Origin: JAGLQA01 sp023135565
GTDB lineage: Bacteria; Acidobacteriota; Aminicenantia; UBA2199
Assembly: GCA_030639305.1 (NCBI GenBank)
Contig: DAOWCY010000047.1
Span: 1 to 38,396, forward strand
Length of the DNA stretch: 38,396 nucleotides
Direction of reading: 5' to 3'
Shown: positions 30,624-38,396 of the stretch, one piece after another
Layout of the letters: every line of letters starts with the position of its first letter
Position numbering within the stretch: the first letter of the stretch is position 1
Notes under the pieces: generated by a model
What the model saw: the letters and a program-made list of their open reading frames with translations, nothing else
Database searches by the model: none
What the model was told of the DNA's origin: nothing
Program-made: the position numbers and the translations under genes

Positions 30624-32582
30624 CTACCTCACATGAAGCATCAAAGGATCACCAAAAAGCGTGAATTCATAGATAGTTTTAATAGTATACGCATTCCAAC
30701 CATAAGCGCTGAAAAGATTATATTTCGCGTAGTCCAGGGAAATCCCGGTTCTCCTTGTGGGACAGAAATATTTAATAAACCGGATATCCAGCCCTTCCCC
30801 TGTACTTAAGCTGCCGTAGGCCACCCTGGTGGAACCGATATATGCCGAGACTTTTCTTTTTTCAAACCAGGCTTCCCCATAACATTCGCGGTTATCATAG
30901 CGACTGGTACTGCAAGAAAGGGCAAATTGCACCGGGAAGGAACGAGTGTAATTAATTTTTGTGTTTACTTGACTCATACTCATCAATTGGGTGCCCGAGG
31001 GACTGCCGTGCCCATAATACTGGATGAAGTCAATGCCCCTGTTGACAACATTGGCAAAGCTTGTTAGCGATAAAGTGCCCAGCCTCTGGTATTGCCTATG
31101 AACTGTAGGATACCTGCATTGTCTTATCAGGGGTAAGTATGTTCTGTCTTTGAATGTGACTTCGTGACCGCCCCATCCTAAGTCATTGGCAGCCAATAAA
31201 GCCCCTTTCTTGGTTGGGGGAGAGTTTTCATACTTTCTTATAGCGCTGACAACCCGCATGGCATCATCCAGGTTATTGACAGGTAACCGGCCCACATACA
31301 TCTCCGGCAAAAGATCGGGCCTGTCCACAATTTCACCATATACGCGATTATTGTTTGCGTCCCAGGTGCCGTCAAGGCAGGAAAAATAGAAGTCACATGG
31401 AATCTTGCCGTCATCTACGCTGCCATAGGGCGCGGGGTCTTTCACGAAACGTGTGGGAACGCTGGTTAAACTACAACACCTGGTAGTGCATACATCCCCA
31501 AATAAAATGATCCACCTGGTCCTGTAATTCCTGTACAAATATCTGAGGTAATTCCGGATCTTATCAGCCGAATCTCTTCCTGAAATATAGCGTTGGATAC
31601 TACTATTTCTTACTGCTATCGACCGGTACCCCTTAGCAGTATGATGCGCAGCCAGATCCCTCCCGGGGTAGTAGAACAGATCGGCACAAATAACCACACA
31701 AGGAATAACAGTGGGCAGTGCTTTTAACATTTCCTGGGTATGCAGCTTCTTGGCGTTTGCTGTCAATTTTTTCGTGACTGTTCTTTTATACCCCTCCCAC
31801 TGACCGGCATCGGCAAGATTTCGAACTTTCAAACCGGCTGCTTTTTGAGTCTTAGTTAATAGTTCCCGCTTAGTCCTTGCCTTAGTTACCTTTGTCGCTT
31901 TAAACTTAATGGCTCCCGTTAATTTGTAGAACTCCGCCTTCTTCGCAGCAGGGTAGTATTGCATTGGGAATAATTTCAAGATAACCACTTTCCTGTCTCC
32001 ATAAAAACCTGTGGTTACTACTTCATAGAATTTACCGGGATACGCGGTTTTCTGGCTGTACACTTTTTGACTCAAAGCAACCTTTGGTTTAGCAAGGATG
32101 AACTTATCCGCTCCAACCGGCAGCGGCTTCTGGGCGGGAGTCAGGCTTACATTTTTAATCGTTTTCAAAAGCGTCTTCTTCAAAATGACTTTAGCAAGCT
32201 TTGCATTTGCCGGGATATCCACTTCGATAACTTCGACAGGGACGCTGGGTTCACCTACCTTAGCCAGGTGGACCGGGGCCTTAACATCAAATTCGAAGAA
32301 ATCATAATTTTTCTGAGCTAAGGATTTCTTGGATTGCCAAAAACCGCTGGGTGTGACTTCCAAAGGTATCCGGCCTTCTTTTGCCGCGGCCTTGAAGGAT
32401 GATGCCGACACTTTTATTTTGGCAAGAGCTCCTTCTTTTGCTCCGGACACAATCGGCACATACTTTTTCTTTGCTACCTTTAACTTTGCCTTTTGTGCTT
32501 CAGCTTGAAACTGGAACAACATTAATCCCCCTACTATCAGGAGAATTGTGACGAATCTTAAACATAAAGATCTTGTAAACAT
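30624..32582 (-). CDS. Gingipain-like C25 family cysteine peptidase, secreted
   Basis: The 652-residue protein has a signal peptide (about 1-29), a basic linker, and a prodomain (about 54-230) of the propeptide-C25 type. The peptidase domain has His 525 in YYGHGS and Cys 557 in ALSCST, the gingipain dyad. The C-terminal FTLFGDPLMLHV is a common C25 ending. The enzyme would be secreted as a zymogen and cleave after Lys or Arg, as in the family. GGAGG precedes the ATG. It lacks a C-terminal sorting domain. The gene upstream encodes a stand-alone copy of the prodomain. Confidence 0.88.
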   Translation of the reverse strand: MFTRSLCLRFVTILLIVGGLMLFQFQAEAQKAKLKVAKKKYVPIVSGAKEGALAKIKVSASSFKAAAKEGRIPLEVTPSGFWQSKKSLAQKNYDFFEFDVKAPVHLAKVGEPSVPVEVIEVDIPANAKLAKVILKKTLLKTIKNVSLTPAQKPLPVGADKFILAKPKVALSQKVYSQKTAYPGKFYEVVTTGFYGDRKVVILKLFPMQYYPAAKKAEFYKLTGAIKFKATKVTKARTKRELLTKTQKAAGLKVRNLADAGQWEGYKRTVTKKLTANAKKLHTQEMLKALPTVIPCVVICADLFYYPGRDLAAHHTAKGYRSIAVRNSSIQRYISGRDSADKIRNYLRYLYRNYRTRWIILFGDVCTTRCCSLTSVPTRFVKDPAPYGSVDDGKIPCDFYFSCLDGTWDANNNRVYGEIVDRPDLLPEMYVGRLPVNNLDDAMRVVSAIRKYENSPPTKKGALLAANDLGWGGHEVTFKDRTYLPLIRQCRYPTVHRQYQRLGTLSLTSFANVVNRGIDFIQYYGHGSPSGTQLMSMSQVNTKINYTRSFPVQFALSCSTSRYDNRECYGEAWFEKRKVSAYIGSTRVAYGSLSTGEGLDIRFIKYFCPTRRTGISLDYAKYNLFSAYGWNAYTIKTIYEFTLFGDPLMLHVR

Positions 32583-32648
32583 CTTGCTACCTCCTTTTAT
32601 TAAAGTTTTTTTAGTGACATTGTTTGCGGCACGTATTCGTTCAATTCT

Positions 32649-33359
32649 TCATTTTTTTATTATAAACAGTATATCTATTTCTAATGAATATATTTTTACT
32701 GTTTTTTCGGCAGTGAGGAATTGGATGGGGAATAGTTTGAGGATAATTATGTGCCGGGAGCCTAAAAAGCTATCTGCGATTACTTCCGAATAGCGGCCAG
32801 GGTATGGAGATGTTTGCTTATATATCTCGCTGTCGATGGTGAACTCCTTTTTCTCTTTTATAAACCCCTCATCCCTGGTTATTGGCGCCATTACAGGCAG
32901 AGATTCCTGCACCGGCGCAGGAATAACATTTTCAAATTTTTTTATTAAAGATACTCTCTCCTTTACACCTTTAAATTTTGCGCCTGGGGGGATATCGATT
33001 TCTAGGCTGATTGTCGATACCATAGGAGCACCTACTTCAGTAGTATAAAAACCTCCGGGTATTTCGAACAAGTCGTATAGGATCTCATTTAATTTGTTTT
33101 TCGACCTCCATACCCCGGGGATTTCCACTTTGAGCGGTATTTTACCGGACGACTTTATTTTTTTATCAAACACCGCTGCCCCGATTTTGACGGCCGGCGG
33201 CGCATCCTTTTTAGCCTGCGGCTCCAGGGGGACATAGATTTTTTTTTCATCCTCTTTGTCGCTGTCTGCCGGAACAATACTCTCGCCCAGGTTTATAAGC
33301 AGGATAATAAAAAATACGACCGCTAACCACACTACCTTATCTCCTATTATATTTAACAT
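32649..33359 (-). CDS. Stand-alone C25 prodomain paralogue (possible inhibitor)
   Basis: The 236-residue protein has one N-terminal hydrophobic segment (residues 8-28). Residues about 55-230 align with residues 54-227 of the neighbouring C25 peptidase: GKIPLKVEIPGVWRSKN versus GRIPLEVTPSGFWQSKK, LEIDIPPGAKFKGV versus IEVDIPANAKLAKV, and IILKLFPIQF versus VILKLFPMQY. The frame stops exactly where the prodomain ends, and no catalytic domain follows. It could inhibit or chaperone the protease, or be a truncated duplicate. A consensus promoter suggests it is expressed. It lies 66 bases upstream of the protease gene. Confidence 0.85.
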   Translation of the reverse strand: MLNIIGDKVVWLAVVFFIILLINLGESIVPADSDKEDEKKIYVPLEPQAKKDAPPAVKIGAAVFDKKIKSSGKIPLKVEIPGVWRSKNKLNEILYDLFEIPGGFYTTEVGAPMVSTISLEIDIPPGAKFKGVKERVSLIKKFENVIPAPVQESLPVMAPITRDEGFIKEKKEFTIDSEIYKQTSPYPGRYSEVIADSFLGSRHIIILKLFPIQFLTAEKTVKIYSLEIDILFIIKK

Positions 33360-33381
33360 TTTTTAACCTTCTTCCAAGGGT

Positions 33382-33410
33382 ATTATATGAAGGAGAAAAA
33401 GGAATGTCAA
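33382..33410 (-). promoter_or_regulatory. Sigma-70 promoter of the prodomain/protease pair
   Basis: On the minus strand: TTGACA (33410-33405), exactly 17 bases, TATAAT (33387-33382), a perfect consensus. The prodomain ATG is 22 bases beyond the -10 box with AAGAAGG between. Confidence 0.85.
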
Positions 33411-33489
33411 TGCTTTTGGGTAAGAAAATTTTTTTTTTTGATAAACAATGCGGCAAGCCCGGTACAGGGGGATACAGCTTATTCTTCGT

Positions 33490-36400
33490 CTATTCGGAAG
33501 AAAAGGGGGCGGCGGCACGATCCCCCTGTCTCTTATGTTGATGATAGAGAATGTCGAAAACGAACTCCTGGTAACGTTTTCTAAAACTATCGTCATCAAC
33601 ATATCTTCTATATATTTCAGTGTTGGAATACATGTTATCGTGTATTTTTTCAGTGAGTTTATCGTCCGACTCTATGCGGGCATTCTGGCTGTCTGAATTT
33701 AAGATAGTATTCATTATTTCCTTATTTTCTTTCATTTGCTGGGGAATTTGTACCAAAATACTTATTTCTTCCTCAGAACCGGCGTAATTTTCAAATCTCC
33801 TGTTAAATTCATTGATAATATTGTCGAGGGTGTCGTAATTTCTTGCGGCTTCTCCTGCTCCGTCGGCAACCGGCAGGGGGTCGATGACGCCTTCATCGTC
33901 AGTAAGGTAAATTCTCCTTCTTTCGCCTATCGTTAACCTGTAACTTTCCATATCTACTGCTTCAAGTATGTTTTCGAAGTCTGTTTCATCGTTGAGCCTG
34001 AGTTTCGGCTCCAGGTGTTTTAAAAAAAGCCAGAGCATTTCCCAGTTGACATTTTTAAAATCCAATATCTTGACTAAATAATTGTAAGTCCTGATAAAGG
34101 ATTTTGCCGAAGCTTTAAAGGAAATTCGTTGATTTCTATTTAATTGGGTATCGAATACTTCTTTTGAGGCGTCTATAAGAGCTTCGAGGCGTTCCCTACC
34201 GCCTTTTTTAAAGTAAATTTCGTTAAACAGTTTCACTTCTTGCGGGGAATACACCTGCGCGCTCTCTAAGTCGTCCTGTAAATCGTTCAGTCTGTTGACA
34301 TCGGTTTCTTCACTGAGAATCGTCGCAGTATAATAGGGTTCGAATGCGTCTCTAATATCGCAGGCGGCGTTATAAAAATCGAGGACAAAAGTATCTTTTT
34401 TGTAGGGTTTATAAGCTCTATTCAACCGGGAGAGGGTTTGCACTGCTTGCAGTCCGGCCAATTTTTTATCGACATACATGGTGTGCAGCAGGGGCATATC
34501 GAAACCGGTTTGATATTTATTAGCGACGATTAAAAAACGGCAGCGGTCTTTTTTAAACTGTTTGACAATATCGTTATCTCCATCGGGGAAATTGTTCATT
34601 TTATTTTCGTTCAATTCGATTTTTGTTTTCGGGTGTTTCTTGGTCCCGGAAAAGGCAACAATGGCTTTAAAAGGAGAATGAATCTTCTCCAGGTAATTAT
34701 CGAAAGCTTCTTTGTATTTGATGGCTGCTTCGATAGATTTTGTAACTACCATGGCTTTGGCTTTTTTATTAATCAAATGAGCCACGTCTTTATGGAAATG
34801 ATCTATCATAATCCGGGCTTTTTCGGCAATGGCGATTTCGTGAGCTTCGACATAAGATTTGAGTTTTTTATTGGCTTCGGAAACCTCGAAATCGGGATTT
34901 TTTTCTACTGATTTTACCAGCTTGTAGAATGAATTATAGGTAGTATAGTGCTTGACCACATCCAGGATGAATTCTTCTTCGATGGCTTGTTTCATGGAGT
35001 AGAGGTGGAAAGGGTAGAACCTGTCGTCGTCGTCTTGATAACCGAAGGTTTCCAGGGTTTTATTTTTAGGTGTAGCGGTAAAGGCGAAATAGCTGGCATT
35101 TTTAAGCATTTTTTTGTTATCTATAATATAGTTTATTAATGCTTCGGTATCTATATTGCCTTCTTCGTCCGGCTCCAGGTTATAGTCATCTTTACCGGCG
35201 AAGGTGGCGTTCATTTTGGCCGCCGCGTCCCCGGACTGGCTGCTGTGGGCTTCATCTAAAATAAAAGCGGCTTTTTTTTTCTGCCTATCCTGTATGACAT
35301 CCAGCACAAAGGGGAAGGTTTGCACGGTGCAGATGATGATTTTTTTATTATTTTTTAGGGCATAGATCATATGAGTAGTTTTGCTGAAGGAGGTTTCTTT
35401 CGGGTTAAATTTTTTTATTGCCCGGGGTGAACCGTCGATAGCTTCCACCACGTTGGCAACGTGGGCGAATTCTTTTATTTTCTCCCTGATCTGCCTGTCT
35501 AATACTCGTCTATCCGTAACCACTACGACGCAGTCGAAGATTGGCGTATTTTTTTTCTTATGGTGCAGACCTACCAGTTGGTGGGCCAGCCAGGTGATGG
35601 AGTATGATTTTCCCGAACCGGTGGAGTGTTGAATCAAATAGCGTTGTCCCACGCCTTTATCTTTTGTGTAATCCAGGAGTTGGCGTACCGCGGTCAATTG
35701 GTGATACCTGGGGAAGATCAATTTTTTAGTGGTTTTTTTGGTATCTTCATCTTTTTCTTCTACTTTTTGGACGAATTTTTCAATGATATTGGCAAGGCTT
35801 TCTTTGGTCAGCACTTCTTGCCACAGGTAGGCGGTTTTAATTTCTCCGCGAATAAGCGGGTTGCCTGCGCCGAAGGGTTGAATAGGTTCGCCGTCGTTTA
35901 AACCTTTATTAAAAGGTAGGAATTGGGTATCCCGGCCTTGTAGTTTGGTGGTCATGAAGACTTCGTCTGTATCAGCGGCGAAGTGGACCAAGCAGCGGGC
36001 GAAGTTAAAAATTTTATCTTTGGGGCTGCGGGTATTTTGATATTGGCGTACAGCGTTTTTCACTGCCTGCCGTGTAACGCCGTTTTTCAATTCCATAGTA
36101 GTGATAGGCAGGCCGTTGAGCAAAATCACTAAGTCGATGCGGTTGAGGTTATTTTTATCTTCGCTGTATTTTAGTTCCCTGGTAACGCTAAAGATATTGT
36201 TTCGGTACCGCAGCAGGTCTTTTTCATTAAGAGTTGAGACCGGTTGGGAGTAGAAAAGGTATATGGTGCGGTCTAAGTGTTTAACGCCTTTTCTAAGTAC
36301 TTCGACGATGCCTTTTTCTTTGATTTTTTTATTTAGGCGTACCAGGAATGCCCTGGGGTCTTTTTTTTGGAGAAAGTTGTAGGCGTCTTCTTGAGTCGTT

Positions 36401-36588
36401 TTGATAAATTCGAAGAGTTCTTTTTCGTTGAGGCAGAGTTTTTTATTGAAGTCTTTAGACAGGCTTTCCCTATATTTTTGGTTTTCCACTAATTCTTTTA
36501 CGATCAGGTTTTGGAAGCCTTTTTCCGAGGTATCGGTCGTATTATCTTTAGAGAAGGGATTTTGGAAATTATCCCGGTTATTTGTCAT
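33490..36588 (-). CDS. hsdR: Type I restriction enzyme R subunit
   Basis: This 1032-residue protein has the N-terminal PD-(D/E)xK nuclease (IDLVILLNGLPITTMELKN, Asp and ELK). The SF2 translocase has motif I HSTGSGKS, motif II LDEAHSSQ, motif III FTATPK and motif VI QTLSRLNRAYK, followed by a long helical C-terminus that binds the methylase core. It cleaves unmethylated DNA after translocation and needs HsdM and HsdS. It starts 3 bases after hsdS. The only hsdM in the window is a fragment, so the complex may be nonfunctional unless hsdM exists elsewhere. Confidence 0.96.
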   Translation of the reverse strand: MTNNRDNFQNPFSKDNTTDTSEKGFQNLIVKELVENQKYRESLSKDFNKKLCLNEKELFEFIKTTQEDAYNFLQKKDPRAFLVRLNKKIKEKGIVEVLRKGVKHLDRTIYLFYSQPVSTLNEKDLLRYRNNIFSVTRELKYSEDKNNLNRIDLVILLNGLPITTMELKNGVTRQAVKNAVRQYQNTRSPKDKIFNFARCLVHFAADTDEVFMTTKLQGRDTQFLPFNKGLNDGEPIQPFGAGNPLIRGEIKTAYLWQEVLTKESLANIIEKFVQKVEEKDEDTKKTTKKLIFPRYHQLTAVRQLLDYTKDKGVGQRYLIQHSTGSGKSYSITWLAHQLVGLHHKKKNTPIFDCVVVVTDRRVLDRQIREKIKEFAHVANVVEAIDGSPRAIKKFNPKETSFSKTTHMIYALKNNKKIIICTVQTFPFVLDVIQDRQKKKAAFILDEAHSSQSGDAAAKMNATFAGKDDYNLEPDEEGNIDTEALINYIIDNKKMLKNASYFAFTATPKNKTLETFGYQDDDDRFYPFHLYSMKQAIEEEFILDVVKHYTTYNSFYKLVKSVEKNPDFEVSEANKKLKSYVEAHEIAIAEKARIMIDHFHKDVAHLINKKAKAMVVTKSIEAAIKYKEAFDNYLEKIHSPFKAIVAFSGTKKHPKTKIELNENKMNNFPDGDNDIVKQFKKDRCRFLIVANKYQTGFDMPLLHTMYVDKKLAGLQAVQTLSRLNRAYKPYKKDTFVLDFYNAACDIRDAFEPYYTATILSEETDVNRLNDLQDDLESAQVYSPQEVKLFNEIYFKKGGRERLEALIDASKEVFDTQLNRNQRISFKASAKSFIRTYNYLVKILDFKNVNWEMLWLFLKHLEPKLRLNDETDFENILEAVDMESYRLTIGERRRIYLTDDEGVIDPLPVADGAGEAARNYDTLDNIINEFNRRFENYAGSEEEISILVQIPQQMKENKEIMNTILNSDSQNARIESDDKLTEKIHDNMYSNTEIYRRYVDDDSFRKRYQEFVFDILYHQHKRQGDRAAAPFSSE

Positions 36589-36591
36589 ATT

Positions 36592-37914
36592 TTATTCCTC
36601 CCTGAGGTCTATTTTGCCGGTCACAGCGTCGGAGATTAATTTTTGCCGGTATTCTTTTAGTAATTCGATCTGTTTTCCTGTTTTAGAGATGGCGTTATCA
36701 ATTTTATTAATTTTATCTTTTATATATTCAACTATTAATTTTTGTTCGTCGAAAGGGGGTATTGGAAACAATATTTGGAAAAATTCGTCTGGATACAATC
36801 GCCATCTCGAGGAGTGAATACCTTTTGATCTTTTGGTATATTCGGCAACATAAACCGGAGTTCTAACCAGGTAATCTAAATATGAAGTGTTGAATTTTTC
36901 TTTGTCCTTAAGGCGGAAAACATAATAGGCTGAGCTAACGATTCCTGTTTGCGGTGAAAATCCGAGGGCGCCCATCCAGGCCCACATTATATTGATAACC
37001 AAATCATTTTTTATACAGAGTTTATAATCGACATATGACTCAGCCTTAAACATATAGACATTTTTCTCACTTCGTGGAGTTACGCCGGTGTAATGAGAGA
37101 CGGAGAGTAATTCTTCGCTGCCTGTTTTAGATCGTTCATCGATTTCTTTAAAAATCCATTTTGCTTTTTTTATCTGCCAGTGCCGGGGGATTTTTCCCAA
37201 CCACCCGATGCCCGAATCTTTCATAGGCGCATCCGGGTCGAGACCTCTGGTCACCGCCCGGTGGATAACAGCGGTGCGCTGTTCTTTCAACAACTCGATC
37301 ATTCTCTCTTTTTTCCCAATCAAGTAGTCAATTCTCCCGGTTTTTTTATCGAGAAATCCGGCAATCTTCTCCTGCTCATTGATTGGCATTGCTGTAAAAA
37401 TAACATTTCCAACAAATTGAGAATTCAGCCCACCTTGTGCTGAGCCTCTAATCTGATTTAATATTTGAATTTGTCCTACATAACTATGTATTAGATAAAA
37501 AAGAAATTCACTAATCACCTCATCGTTTGATCGCAAAATGTATACATGCTCATTAACTGCTGCCATACCAAATGGAATACCCTTTACTATCGCGCATTTA
37601 CCTATTGTTGCGCCATCTTTGACCAATAATATGTCATCTTTTTTTATTTTACCTGATTTTAAATTTTCATAGAATCTCTTTGAAATATATTTATTTAATC
37701 GCCTATATATTTCTCCTGACCAGCCAATATGTTCACCTCCAAGGCTAAATATTTTTTCATTATCAGATATCGTTTTATTTTCTCTATTCCCACTTTCAAT
37801 TTTTTTAATTAAATATTTCAATTTTTTTACTTGCCAGTGCGCGGGAACCTTACCAAGCCACTCGATACCCGATTCCCTGTACTCAGGGTACGCCCGAAAA
37901 CACTTCTCCTTCAT
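36592..37914 (-). CDS. hsdS: Type I restriction specificity subunit
   Basis: The 440-residue protein has two target-recognition domains with matching openings: SGIEWLGKVPAHWQVKKLKY at residues 14-33 and SGIGWLGKIPRHWQIKKAKW near 233-252. Each is followed by a coiled-coil spacer (KKTGRIDYLIGKKERMIELL and KINKIDNAISKTGKQIELL). The halves recognise the two parts of a split DNA target. The start overlaps the hsdM stop as ATGA. The low-GC region about 37400-37830 (first recognition domain) fits the common exchange of recognition domains. Confidence 0.95.
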   Translation of the reverse strand: MKEKCFRAYPEYRESGIEWLGKVPAHWQVKKLKYLIKKIESGNRENKTISDNEKIFSLGGEHIGWSGEIYRRLNKYISKRFYENLKSGKIKKDDILLVKDGATIGKCAIVKGIPFGMAAVNEHVYILRSNDEVISEFLFYLIHSYVGQIQILNQIRGSAQGGLNSQFVGNVIFTAMPINEQEKIAGFLDKKTGRIDYLIGKKERMIELLKEQRTAVIHRAVTRGLDPDAPMKDSGIGWLGKIPRHWQIKKAKWIFKEIDERSKTGSEELLSVSHYTGVTPRSEKNVYMFKAESYVDYKLCIKNDLVINIMWAWMGALGFSPQTGIVSSAYYVFRLKDKEKFNTSYLDYLVRTPVYVAEYTKRSKGIHSSRWRLYPDEFFQILFPIPPFDEQKLIVEYIKDKINKIDNAISKTGKQIELLKEYRQKLISDAVTGKIDLREE

Positions 37915-38262
37915 GACAATATCTCCGCTAACAACCCTTCACTCTCCGCCTCTAAAACCAAAATGTCTACCTTGATCCCCTCTAAACTCCGCAGCGGTTC
38001 GTATTTGTAAAAATATTTGCTGAAAGAAATTTCATACCCCCTGATCGTCTTATCATAATCGATCCAGGCATCAGGCACATGAGGCAGTACCTCCCGCTTC
38101 AAATATTCATCTATATCCTCACCTAAAAGCACATTCTCCGTGTCCCGCAGTTCCACGTCCGGCTCATAAAATACCTCGCCGCCCTCCTTCTTCTTGATTA
38201 CTTTTTCGGCTGTCTCATCCCGCCAACTGACGGCATTTAATACCTGCTTCTTTTCGCTATAG
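37911..38262 (-). pseudogene. hsdM: Truncated hsdM, 3' fragment only
   Basis: The frame encodes a typical HsdM C-terminus: QVLNAVSWRDETAEKV, then PDVELRDTENVLLGEDIDEY, REVLPHVPDAWIDYDK and the final helix. It is open back to about 38262, where it runs into the inverted end of a mobile element (encoding TLSERYS), and a TAG inside that element closes the frame near 38313. The SAM-binding and NPPF catalytic parts are absent. The fragment may start translation at GTG 38156. The gene is probably interrupted or deleted by the element. Confidence 0.8.
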
Positions 38263-38312
38263 CGCTCAGATAAAGTAACCCGTTTTTGCTCAGATAAAGT
38301 AATCCGCCCAAT
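38257..38312. mobile_element. Left end of the short inverted-repeat element
   Basis: CTATAGCGCTCAGATAAAGT is followed by a second GCTCAGATAAAGTAATCCGC. The reverse complement matches the doubled repeat at 85-137. It interrupts hsdM. Confidence 0.6.
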
Positions 38313-38396
38313 CTACATATCAAATACCCCTTAAAAAAGCTTAGGGCACTCTTTTTCTTTTCCAAGTAGCAGAAATGGTGGTATCATTTAAGTGAG
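38291..38396. repeat. Terminal direct repeat, right copy
   Basis: Identical over 106 bases to positions 1-106. Confidence 0.95.

Noticed and set aside
1..38396. Complete circular plasmid
   Set aside because: The matching ends allow it, but there is no replication or partition gene, uvrA is chromosomal, and both genes at the junction are truncated.

Overview
The window looks like a chromosomal contig from a Gram-negative bacterium. It has an outer-membrane beta-barrel, lipoproteins, GspA/GspB-type secretion proteins, sigma-54 regulation, and sigma-70 promoters close to TTGACA-17-TATAAT. The gene set (radical SAM maturase beside a 6-bladed beta-propeller lipoprotein, secreted clan CD cysteine peptidases, secreted M24 peptidase, many GC-rich intergenic hairpin repeats) would suit an Acidobacteria/Aminicenantes-like lineage, but this is an impression and no marker gene settles it. 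No rRNA or tRNA gene was seen.

Layout. (1) 1-7030 is a peptide-modification (RiPP) locus under sigma-54 control. It holds a GG-leader precursor candidate on the minus strand (122-298), a membrane-anchored thioredoxin-like protein (933-1427), a sigma-54 activator (1769-3181), a 51-residue Cys-containing precursor (3477-3632), a radical SAM/SPASM maturase (3715-5046), a frameshifted beta-propeller lipoprotein (4988-6135) and a pseudo-radical-SAM SPASM protein (6122-7030). Three sigma-54 promoters and six copies of an 18-bp palindrome (TTCTGGNNNNNNCCAGAA type) join these genes into one apparent regulon. An ABC exporter (7373-9067) follows with its own promoter. (2) 9290-11442 encodes a secreted caspase-like peptidase and a small lipoprotein resembling that enzyme's own N-terminal region. 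(3) 11485-13850 carries a decayed antitoxin/PIN toxin pair between copies of a DUF4143 gene end, an AAA/DUF4143 ATPase and a 32-bp tandem repeat. (4) 13937-20227 has an outer-membrane receptor-like protein and two tandem paralogous histidine kinases. (5) 20269-25431 has uvrA, a HicB-like protein and a secreted M24 peptidase homologue. (6) 25603-29837 (minus strand) has gspB-like and exeA-like genes, then a corrinoid protein paired with a thymidylate-synthase-like protein. (7) 30163-33410 has an internally deleted nucleotidyltransferase remnant, a gingipain-like C25 peptidase and a free-standing copy of its prodomain. (8) 33490-38262 is a type I restriction operon whose hsdM is cut off by a mobile-element end.

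The first and last 106 bp are identical and lie inside a short element with inverted ends. The contig is therefore either circular (38,290 bp unique) or, more likely, bounded by two copies of a short repeated element. Both genes next to that element (hsdM and the GG-leader peptide) appear to be cut by it.

The most interesting system is the sigma-54 RiPP locus: the activator gene sits between two groups of palindromes, each lying 76-77 bp upstream of a sigma-54 promoter that drives a precursor peptide. The second theme is two independent cases of a secreted clan CD protease encoded beside a stand-alone copy of its own prodomain.
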